From the NCBI GenBank assembly GCA_025463305.1, contig JAOBWK010000061.1, positions 1-64,000 on the forward strand: DNA of 64,000 nt, given 5' to 3'. Every line of letters starts with the position of its first letter. Within the stretch, counting starts at the first letter, position 1. The notes beneath the pieces are model-generated. The model saw nothing but the letters and a program-made list of their open reading frames with translations. It was not told where the DNA came from and did no database searches. The DNA comes from Ilumatobacteraceae bacterium. Its GTDB lineage: Bacteria; Actinomycetota; Acidimicrobiia; Acidimicrobiales; Ilumatobacteraceae. Shown in pieces: positions 57,821 to 64,000 of the stretch. The position numbers and the translations under genes are program-made.

Positions 57821-59107
57821 ATGTTCACCGCCCCAGCATGGCTCGTCTCCAAATTCTTCGACCTGACGCACAGCTACGGCTTGTCCATCGCCCTGGTCGC
57901 GCTGACGGTGATGATCCTGGTCACGCCGCTCACCCTGAAGAGCACCAAGGGCATGCTCGAGATGCAGCGCCTGCAGCCGGAGATGAAGCGCCTCCAGGCC
58001 CAGTACCGCGGCGATCGTCAGAAGCTCAACGAAGAGATGATGAAGCTCTACCAGGAGCACAAGGTCAACCCCTTGGCCTCCTGCCTGCCGCTCGTCATCC
58101 AGATGCCGGTGTTCTTCATCATGTACCGGGTGCTGCGCGGTCTCAGCCGCACCTACACCTGTGTTCCCGACGGCAACGGCAAGATGGCCGACATCTGCAA
58201 CACGCTGATCAAGGCCGGGCACAACGTCGCCGGCAAACAGGTGTTCGACCCGGCACACATCTCGAAGGCATCGGCCCTGTACAAGAGCCTCGCCGGCAAG
58301 AACGAGATGCTCTCGTTCGGCCTCGACCTCTCCAAGTCACCCGCTCACTTCATCAGCCAGTCGGTCGGCAAGGGCCTGATCTACGCCGCGCTCGTCGTGG
58401 TGCTCGGCCTGCTCTACTTCGCTCAGCAGAAGATGGTGGCCTCCCGCGCCGCGGTCAACCCCACGATGTCGGCCACTCAGGCCAAGCTGATGCAGTACCT
58501 GCCGGTGATCTTCGCCGTCTTCCAGATCTTCTTCCTCACCGGCCTGGTCATCTACTACATCACCCAGGCGCTGTTCCGCATCGCCCAGAACTTCTACATC
58601 ACCAAGAAGTTCTACGGCCACGAGCACTCGCTGGGTCGTCAGGCACAGGCTGCCGGCATCAAGGCTCGTGAAGAGGCCAAGATCAATGGCACCGACAAGG
58701 AGCCCGCCTCCGGTGGCATGTTCGCCCAGGCCAAGCGCGATGCCCAGGCGCGGCGCGACGCCCAGCTGGAGAAGACCGGCCGCCCGGCCGGTGCCACCAG
58801 CCGCACCGCCTCGGCCCGTCCGGCCGGCAACAAGTCGAACGGCAGCCGCCCGGCGCCGAGTCAGGCACGCTCGGGCAAGCCGGCCCCGACGTCCAAGCCC
58901 GCCCCTGTGGCCAAGCCGATGCCGGCTGCCAAGGCGCCGGCGTCCCCGAAGGTCGATCGGGCACCGGCGAGCACTCCAGAGGTGTCCTCCAGCAAGCCGT
59001 CGACGCCTCCGAAGAACCGGCCCACCCCGAGTGCTGCCCGCCCGCAGCGCCCGACGGCCAACGCTCGGCCGGGCGCCCCCGCGCGCCCGAAGCCACCGAA
59101 GCAGTAA
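57821..59107 (+). CDS. yidC: Membrane protein insertase YidC
   Basis: The 428-residue protein has the Oxa1/YidC core (residues 1-270). It contains YGLSIALVALTVMILVTPLTLKST, MQRLQPEMKRLQAQY, NPLASCLPLVIQMPVFFIMYRVLRGL and LMQYLPVIFAVFQIFFLTGLVIYYITQALFRIAQ, with about five membrane helices and the conserved basic residue regions. The last 150 residues are disordered and rich in Ala, Pro, Lys and Ser, a cytoplasmic tail typical of actinobacterial YidC that may contact ribosomes. Start 57821. Confidence 0.95.
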   Translation: MFTAPAWLVSKFFDLTHSYGLSIALVALTVMILVTPLTLKSTKGMLEMQRLQPEMKRLQAQYRGDRQKLNEEMMKLYQEHKVNPLASCLPLVIQMPVFFIMYRVLRGLSRTYTCVPDGNGKMADICNTLIKAGHNVAGKQVFDPAHISKASALYKSLAGKNEMLSFGLDLSKSPAHFISQSVGKGLIYAALVVVLGLLYFAQQKMVASRAAVNPTMSATQAKLMQYLPVIFAVFQIFFLTGLVIYYITQALFRIAQNFYITKKFYGHEHSLGRQAQAAGIKAREEAKINGTDKEPASGGMFAQAKRDAQARRDAQLEKTGRPAGATSRTASARPAGNKSNGSRPAPSQARSGKPAPTSKPAPVAKPMPAAKAPASPKVDRAPASTPEVSSSKPSTPPKNRPTPSAARPQRPTANARPGAPARPKPPKQ

Positions 59108-59164
59108 CACCAACGATCTGCGGGTGCTCGCTCTCGTGGCGCGCCCGCCCATGGAAACGGATGA

Positions 59165-60073
59165 ATGACGATGCAGTGGGTTGAGACGACCGGGAAGTCC
59201 ATCGAAGAAGCCAAGGGCCTTGCGCTCGACCAACTCGGCGTGGCCGAGGAGGACACCGAGTTCGAGGTGCTCGAGGAGCCGCGCAGCGGCCTGTTCGGAC
59301 GGGTCAAGGGTGAGGCGCGGGTCCGGGCTCGTGTTCGCCCGACGGCGGTACGTCCCAAGATCGAGCGTCGCGATCGCAAGAAGGGCCGCGAAGGTGGCGA
59401 GTCGCGACCGCGCGAGGGTGGCGAGGCCCGCCCGCCCCGCGAGCCCCGTGCACCCCGTGAGCAGGCACAACAGTCGTCCGGTCGCGGTGGTTCTGGTACG
59501 GTGACCGAGTCGTCGGCCACCGGATCCTCCGGTTCGGCGAACGGCAAGCCGCGCAATCCCCGCGGACCGCGTGAGCGGGTCAGCACCACGCAACGAGAGG
59601 ACTCCGACGTGAGCGCACAGCAGGTTGGCGAAGAGGCCAAGAAGTTCCTGTCGGAGTTGGTGACAGCCTTCGGCCTGTCCGGCTCGGTCGACCTCCGCGA
59701 GGAGGGCGACGATCTCGAGCTGAACATCACCGGCGCCGACCTCGGCCTGATGGTGGGCCCGCGGGGCAACACGCTGCTCGCCGTCCAGGACCTCACCCGC
59801 GTCGCGTCGCAGCGCCGTCTCGGTGACCACGACACCCGCCTCCGGGTCGACATCGGCGGCTACCGCGAGCGTCGGCGTGAGGCGCTCTCGCGCTTCGCCC
59901 AGGATGTTGCTGCCCAGGTCATCGCGTCGGGCGAGGCACGTGCGCTCGAGCCGATGCCGTCTGCCGACCGCAAGGTGATCCACGACGTGCTCACCGAGAC
60001 GACGGGTGTCGTCACTCGCTCCGAGGGCGACGACCCCAACCGCCGGGTCGTCATCGCCCCGGCGAATGACTGA
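59165..60073 (+). CDS. khpB: RNA-binding protein KhpB (Jag)
   Basis: The 302-residue protein has an N-terminal Jag domain (residues 1-50, VETTGKSIEEAKGLALDQLGV and GLFGRVKGEARVRA). A long disordered Arg/Glu/Pro/Gly-rich region follows (55-150), then a KH domain (155-230) with VGPRGNTLLAVQDL and an R3H domain (235-290) with YRERRREALSRFAQDVA and SADRKVIHDVL. It binds RNA and affects cell size in other bacteria. It lies in the yidC operon and overlaps rsmG by 8 bases. Confidence 0.93.
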   Translation: MTMQWVETTGKSIEEAKGLALDQLGVAEEDTEFEVLEEPRSGLFGRVKGEARVRARVRPTAVRPKIERRDRKKGREGGESRPREGGEARPPREPRAPREQAQQSSGRGGSGTVTESSATGSSGSANGKPRNPRGPRERVSTTQREDSDVSAQQVGEEAKKFLSELVTAFGLSGSVDLREEGDDLELNITGADLGLMVGPRGNTLLAVQDLTRVASQRRLGDHDTRLRVDIGGYRERRREALSRFAQDVAAQVIASGEARALEPMPSADRKVIHDVLTETTGVVTRSEGDDPNRRVVIAPAND

Positions 60074-60650
60074 CGACTCGGCACTCCTCGCGGCTCTCGC
60101 CGCATTGCGCGACCGTGGCGCGCTCGGCGAATCATCGCTGACCGCCGCGGTCGCGCATGCTGACTCGTTCGTCGCGGCGCTCCCGCCGTCGACGGAGCGG
60201 CTGCTCGATCTCGGTTCCGGTGGAGGACTTCCCGGCCTGGTGATCGCAGCCCGTCTCCCCGGAACGCACATCGTGCTCGCCGATCGACGCGAGCGGCGGA
60301 TGGATCTGCTCCGGCTGGCGGTGTCTCGTCTGGGCTGGTCGGACCGGATCGAGGTGCTGACCACCGATGTCGTCCGCCTCGGCCGGGATCCCGCGTACGC
60401 TGGCCGCTTCGACGCGGTGACGGCCCGGGCGTTCGGCGAGCCGCTGCTCACGGCTCGGTGTGCGGCGCCGTTCCTCTCCGTGGATGGCGTGGTCGTGGTC
60501 TCCGAGCCGCCGGACGAAGATCCGGTCGTCCGTTGGCCGGCGTCCTCGTTGGCGGCGCTCGGTCTGCTCCGCTCCCCCATCGCCTTCGGTCGGGTCTGCC
60601 GACTCGAGCGGATGGCAGCGTCGCCGGCGCGCTCACCGATCGTGCCGTAG
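60066..60650 (+). CDS. rsmG: 16S rRNA (guanine(527)-N(7))-methyltransferase RsmG
   Basis: The 194-residue methyltransferase has the SAM motif LLDLGSGGGLPGLVIAARLP (about 45-64), then LADRRERRMDLLRLAV and VTARAFGEP. It is shorter than most RsmG (210-240) because the N-terminal region before the SAM motif is reduced. The methylated G527 lies in the 530 loop of 16S rRNA. The ATG overlaps the khpB stop. Confidence 0.9.
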   Translation: MTDDSALLAALAALRDRGALGESSLTAAVAHADSFVAALPPSTERLLDLGSGGGLPGLVIAARLPGTHIVLADRRERRMDLLRLAVSRLGWSDRIEVLTTDVVRLGRDPAYAGRFDAVTARAFGEPLLTARCAAPFLSVDGVVVVSEPPDEDPVVRWPASSLAALGLLRSPIAFGRVCRLERMAASPARSPIVP

Positions 60651-60704
60651 GCGATCTCGACGTCGGGGCGTCCAGTCGCCCACTCGTTGACCTGGTGTTT
60701 CGTG

Positions 60705-60720
60705 TGTTTCACGTGGAACG
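60705..60720. other. parS site 1
   Basis: TGTTTCACGTGGAACG matches the actinobacterial parS consensus (TGTTTCACGTGAAACA) at 14 of 16 positions, keeping the TTCACGTG core. It is the ParB loading site upstream of parA. Confidence 0.85.
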
Positions 60721-60776
60721 TCGAGAGGACAGTGAGGGTTGCGTGGAGCCCCGTGTCAACGCCGTGGAACGCCGCA

Positions 60777-60792
60777 GGTTTCACGTGGAACA
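60777..60792. other. parS site 2
   Basis: GGTTTCACGTGGAACA differs from the consensus at two positions and lies 72 bp from site 1. The two sites occupy the 264-nt space between rsmG and parA and may autoregulate parAB. Confidence 0.85.
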
Positions 60793-60914
60793 TGAGGGTT
60801 GGCGCAGGCGCGGAGAAATATCCCTGCTCAGACGGACACAGATCACGAGAACGTCTGGACATCACCCAGTGCGGGGGTAGTGTTCACGACCAGGTCAAGG
60901 GGAGAGCGAGATCC

Positions 60915-61772
60915 ATGATGTCCGTCACAGAACAGAGTGATCCAGCGGTCACCGAAGGTGCAACGTCCGCCACCGAGCCCACGATGTACCCGCTGCCGCG
61001 GATCATGGCGGTCGCCAACCAGAAGGGTGGCGTCGGCAAGACCACCACCACGATCAACCTGGGTGCGTGCCTCGCCGAGATCGGCTTCCGCACTCTGATC
61101 ATCGACCTCGACCCGCAGGGCAACGCCTCGACGGGCCTCGGGATCGACAACCGCAACGTCGAGACCTCCATGTATCACGTGATCATGCACGAGGCGCCGC
61201 TCGAGAACTGCATCGAGCCGGCGTCGGTGAAGAACCTCTTCGTCGCGCCGGCCAGCCTCGATCTTGCCGGGACCGAGATCGAACTCGTTCCGGCGTTCAG
61301 CCGTGAGAACCGGCTGAAACGAGCCATCGAGGCGATCCAGGACGACTACGACTACATCCTCATCGACTGTCCCCCATCGCTCGGCCTGCTCACGGTCAAC
61401 GGACTCACGGCCGCCAACGAGGTGTTGGTGCCGATCCAGTGCGAGTACTACGCACTCGAGGGCCTCGGTCAACTGCTGCGCAACGTCGACCTCGTCCGTC
61501 GCAACCTCAACCCGACACTGGTCGTCAGCACCATCGTCTGCGTGATGTACGACGCACGCACCAAGCTCGCCGATCAGGTCGTCAAAGAGGTGCGTGAGCA
61601 CTTCGGCGACAAGGTGATGCGCACGGTCGTGCCACGAACGGTCCGCCTCTCCGAGGCTCCGTCGTTCGGGCAGCCGATCATCACCTTCGACTCGTCGTCT
61701 CGTGGCGCGGTGGCGTACCGGATGGTCGCGAAGGAGGTGAGCGTCAGTGGCACGCCTCGGGGGACTCGGTAA
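60915..61772 (+). CDS. parA: Chromosome partitioning ATPase ParA
   Basis: The 285-residue protein has the deviant Walker A motif KGGVGKTTTTINLGACLAE (about 37-55), DLDPQGNASTGLGI (Walker A' and B), CPPSLGLLTVNGLTAA and CEYYALEGLGQLL. An N-terminal acidic extension of about 25 residues precedes the fold. ATG 60915 is followed by a second ATG at 60918; GGGGAGAGCGAG is the ribosome-binding site. It moves origins with ParB-parS. It overlaps parB by 26 bases. Confidence 0.96.
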   Translation: MMSVTEQSDPAVTEGATSATEPTMYPLPRIMAVANQKGGVGKTTTTINLGACLAEIGFRTLIIDLDPQGNASTGLGIDNRNVETSMYHVIMHEAPLENCIEPASVKNLFVAPASLDLAGTEIELVPAFSRENRLKRAIEAIQDDYDYILIDCPPSLGLLTVNGLTAANEVLVPIQCEYYALEGLGQLLRNVDLVRRNLNPTLVVSTIVCVMYDARTKLADQVVKEVREHFGDKVMRTVVPRTVRLSEAPSFGQPIITFDSSSRGAVAYRMVAKEVSVSGTPRGTR

Positions 61773-62709
61773 GGGGCTCGGGGCGCTCATCCCGTCCGAC
61801 CTCGACAACCTGATGCCGGCGCCGAGCATCCCGGGCGCAGCCGCGCCCGTCGACGACGATCGGGCCCGGCTGATCGAGCTCCCGATCAACGCCCTCTCGC
61901 CCAATCCCAACCAGCCCCGTGTCCACTTCGACGAGGCCACCCTCGAGGAGCTCGCCGCGTCGATCCGCGAGATCGGCGTGCTGCAGCCGGTGCTCGCCCG
62001 CGATCTGGGCAACGGCTCGTACCAGCTGGTGGCGGGGGAGCGGCGCTGGCGCGCGGCCCGTCGTGCCGGTCTGACGACCATCCCGGCCGTGGTCCGGCGC
62101 ACCGACGACCTCAGCTCGGTCGAGCAGGCCCTCGTCGAGAACCTGCACCGTCAGGACTTGACCCCGCTCGAAGAGGCTGCTGCGTACCAGCAGCTCATCG
62201 AGGATTTCGGGCTCACCCACGAACAGGTGTCCGGCCGAGTTGGCAAGAGCCGATCCGCCGTCACCAACACCCTGCGGTTGATGACCTTGCCGCCGTCGAT
62301 CCAGCACCTGCTCGCCGATGGCCGTTTGTCGGCCGGCCATGCCAGGGCCCTGCTCGGCAGCCCGGACCGCGCGTTCCAGGAGCACCTCGCCAAGCGCACC
62401 GTGGCCGATGGCCTCTCGGTTCGTGCGGTGGAGGAAGCCATCCGCGATCGGCAGGCGGATGCGCCGGCATCGGGCCTAGGTGTGACGGGCGTCACTCAGT
62501 CCGACGGTGCTGGGCTGACCCCGATCACCCGCCTCCGGCCGCCGGGGCTGCTGGAGCTCGAACACCTGCTCGCCGAACACCTCGACACCAAGGTGGCGGT
62601 CACGATGGGTGCCAAGCGGGGCAAGGTGAGCATCGAGTTCGCCGATCTGGAAGACCTCGAGCGGATCTATCGGCAGATGGTCGAGGGCACGCGCGACACC
62701 ATCGGGTGA
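61747..62709 (+). CDS. parB: Chromosome partitioning protein ParB
   Basis: The 320-residue CTPase/DNA-binding protein has the N-terminal ParA-activating LGGLGKGLGALIP, the CTP-binding region with NPNQPRVHF, GERRWRAARRAGL (C-motif 2) and ENLHRQDLTPLEEA. A helix-turn-helix EQVSGRVGKSRSAVTNTLRL (about 160-180) and a C-terminal dimerisation domain complete it. It spreads from parS to form the partition complex. The GTG start lies inside parA. Confidence 0.96.
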   Translation: MARLGGLGKGLGALIPSDLDNLMPAPSIPGAAAPVDDDRARLIELPINALSPNPNQPRVHFDEATLEELAASIREIGVLQPVLARDLGNGSYQLVAGERRWRAARRAGLTTIPAVVRRTDDLSSVEQALVENLHRQDLTPLEEAAAYQQLIEDFGLTHEQVSGRVGKSRSAVTNTLRLMTLPPSIQHLLADGRLSAGHARALLGSPDRAFQEHLAKRTVADGLSVRAVEEAIRDRQADAPASGLGVTGVTQSDGAGLTPITRLRPPGLLELEHLLAEHLDTKVAVTMGAKRGKVSIEFADLEDLERIYRQMVEGTRDTIG

Positions 62710-62766
62710 TCCGACCTGTCACCGTGACGTGATGGGTGAGGTGGACCTGTGGTGGATCCTCACCGG

Positions 62767-62879
62767 TTATCCACCGTTCTGTGGACAACTCGGTCGGTCA
62801 ACCATGACCCTGTGGTAGACACTCGCGGCGAACCCGCGCCTGAGGTTTACGCACATCGTGTGGAAAGACCTGTGGACAA
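62767..62879. other. Cluster of DnaA-box-like sequences downstream of parB
   Basis: Five 9-mers lie within 113 bp: TTATCCACC (62767), TGTGGACAA (62780), TGTGGTAGA (62811), TGTGGAAAG (62859) and TGTGGACAA (62871). Two are perfect inverted copies of TTGTCCACA and one is one base from TTATCCACA. The 216-nt region between parB and the convergent cwlM gene has no ORF. It may be a second origin element, a DnaA titration site or an alternative oriC. Confidence 0.6.
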
Positions 62880-62925
62880 CTCGTCTGATCCGTCGATCTC
62901 ACTCCAGTGAGCGCATCGGCCCAGC

Positions 62926-63915
62926 TCAGGCGAGGTGCGGGACGCCGACGGGCTCGCCGAGCGGCTTGCCGGCCCACGCCTCGAGTGCATCGCGAACCCT
63001 CAACGTGATCTCGCGCGTCATGTCCGAGACCTGCCGAACGGCACCGACGGACACGACCACGGCGGGCATCCGGGTCTCGCGCAGCACCTGCAGGCGCATC
63101 CCGTGCGGTGTCGGGTCGATCCCGATGATGTCGGCGAGGTCGCCGGCCAACCGCGTCGCCAGCGAGCGGCCGCCCGCCGACTCGAACGCGGGGACCGAGT
63201 AGAACGAGATCCGGCTCGGCTCGTCGGGCAGGCTCTCCCAACCGAGGTACACGTTCGCGCCGAAGTTGTTCGCCGCAGCTGCCTGGGCGCGCGCGTCGGG
63301 CTCGTCGACCGACACGACGATCGCGCCGCAGAGCCGCAGATCGCGGGTCATCGCCCGGGTGAGCGTGCCGAGGCCACCGAAGTGGCCGATCACGACCCGC
63401 AGGCCGCGCAGCGACGACGACGTCATCCGCAGCCGGTCGCGCTCGCGCACGGTGGCCACGCCCGGACCGGTGCCGGTCTGGCGACTGACCCGTTCGATGG
63501 CGCGCAACGTCACGGGACCGCAGGTGCCGTCGACCACCAGGCCGCAGTTGCCCTGGAAGTCGTGCAGGGCGCGAGCGGTGTCGGGTCCGAGGATGCCGTC
63601 GACGCGTCCACAGTCGAAGCCGATCCGGCCGAGCCGGGTCTGCAGCTCGGCGACGTCGTCACCGCGCAGGTTCGGCGCGGTGAGGAACAGCAGCCGGTCG
63701 CCGAGCTGCCACGACGCCTCGACCAGTCCGGCCCAGGTGTCGGCATCGCATCGGCCGTCGACGCGCAGGCCCCGCGCCCGCTGGAACGCTCGCAGCGACG
63801 CCTCGGTGGCAGCACAGAACTCGCCCGCCTCGGTGACCGTGGCGAGTGGGAACCCGGCGGCACCGAGGCGGCGTTGCAGATCGCGAATGGCCTCCCCGCG
63901 CTGACCAGGGGTCAG
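62926..63915 (-). CDS. cwlM: CwlM-like protein: peptidoglycan-binding domains plus degenerate amidase
   Basis: The protein has two peptidoglycan-binding modules (EAIRDLQRRLGAAGFPL with VDGRCDADTW, then VAELQTRLGRIGFDCGRVDGILGPDTARALHDFQ and VDGTCGPVTLRAI). A C-terminal amidase_3-like domain begins around LRGLRVVIGHFGGLG. The zinc ligands of true amidases are missing: ANVYLGWES replaces the SIH segment and the final Glu is Ser in VVVSVGA. This fits CwlM of mycobacteria, an inactive regulator of MurA, and the parB-cwlM-trx order also matches. No ATG, GTG or TTG precedes the first module; CTG 63915 overlapping the trx stop is used here, but the true start may lie upstream. Confidence 0.72.
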   Translation of the reverse strand: MTPGQRGEAIRDLQRRLGAAGFPLATVTEAGEFCAATEASLRAFQRARGLRVDGRCDADTWAGLVEASWQLGDRLLFLTAPNLRGDDVAELQTRLGRIGFDCGRVDGILGPDTARALHDFQGNCGLVVDGTCGPVTLRAIERVSRQTGTGPGVATVRERDRLRMTSSSLRGLRVVIGHFGGLGTLTRAMTRDLRLCGAIVVSVDEPDARAQAAAANNFGANVYLGWESLPDEPSRISFYSVPAFESAGGRSLATRLAGDLADIIGIDPTPHGMRLQVLRETRMPAVVVSVGAVRQVSDMTREITLRVRDALEAWAGKPLGEPVGVPHLA

Positions 63916-64000
63916 AGGGAAGTAGGAAGGAATTCGTCGAGCTCCTGGAGTAGTTGACCCTTGCCCTTGGCGCCGACGAGGCGCTTGGCGACCTCGCCCT
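63912..64000 (-). CDS. trxA: Thioredoxin, C-terminal end (partial)
   Basis: The minus-strand frame at the window edge reads GEVAKRLVGAKGKGQLLQEL, DEFLPTSL and stops at 63912-63914. The V.GA.GK..L..EL pattern is the C-terminal helix of thioredoxin. In actinobacteria trx is directly upstream of cwlM. Active site not visible because the gene starts outside the window. Confidence 0.75.
   Translation of the reverse strand, partial: GEVAKRLVGAKGKGQLLQELDEFLPTSL

Noticed and set aside
1..64000. Insertion sequences, integrases, prophage or attachment sites
   Set aside because: No transposase, integrase or terminal inverted repeat was found; the DUF222 genes are the only mobile-looking elements.

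Overview
The window is GC-rich (roughly 70 %) actinobacterial chromosome spanning the replication origin. Several features point to a member of the Acidimicrobiia, probably an Ilumatobacter-like organism: the dnaA-dnaN-recF-dciA-gyrB-gyrA block followed by a DUF3566 gene and tRNA-Ile, the divergent rpmH-rnpA-yidD-yidC-khpB-rsmG-parA-parB block facing a CwlM homologue and thioredoxin, 13E12/DUF222 HNH genes, luciferase-like (F420-type) oxidoreductases, TTG/GTG starts and many leaderless promoters. The taxonomic placement is inference from gene content; no marker phylogeny was run.

Layout. 1-7.3 kb: end of a probable DUF222 gene, tRNA-Ala, a luciferase-like monooxygenase coupled to a PhyH-type dioxygenase, a full DUF222/HNH gene, a LysR regulator divergent from an SHMT-like PLP enzyme, a small zinc-ribbon protein and an alpha/beta hydrolase. 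7.4-14.2 kb (minus): haloalkane dehalogenase, SRPBCC protein and sulfatase joined by TGATG overlaps, then a fused asymmetric ABC exporter. 14.2-19.4 kb: SnoaL-like protein, MmyB-type XRE regulator, aldehyde dehydrogenase, two paralogous four-cysteine membrane-anchored proteins and a TetR regulator. 19.5-25.3 kb (minus): a compact operon oleA, oleBC fusion, oleD and a geranylgeranyl-reductase-family flavoprotein, matching head-to-head fatty-acid condensation to long-chain olefins. 25.4-45.3 kb: accessory genes (DDAH, nitrobindin-like, Fic, VOC, three related Tat-type surface proteins, a phosphonate-monoester-hydrolase-like enzyme, a soluble MgtE_N/PRC/CBS protein with a DUF1003 partner, a Fur/Zur regulator, an amino-acid permease, and a DrrAB-type ABC system with a MerR regulator). 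45.4-64 kb: the origin-proximal core.

The replication genes diverge from about 56.8 kb. dnaA, dnaN, recF, dciA, gyrB and gyrA run leftward; ribosomal protein L34, RNase P protein, YidD, YidC, KhpB, RsmG, ParA and ParB run rightward. DnaA-box-like sequences occur on both sides of dnaA and, unexpectedly densely, again between parB and cwlM. Two parS sites lie upstream of parA.

Two genome-style observations recur. First, many genes have an actinobacterial -10 (TANNNT) ending 6-7 nt before the start codon, which predicts leaderless mRNAs and fixes several starts. Second, short tandem repeats, most with a 14-bp period, sit exactly on gene 3' ends; in two cases three copies place stop codons in all three frames.
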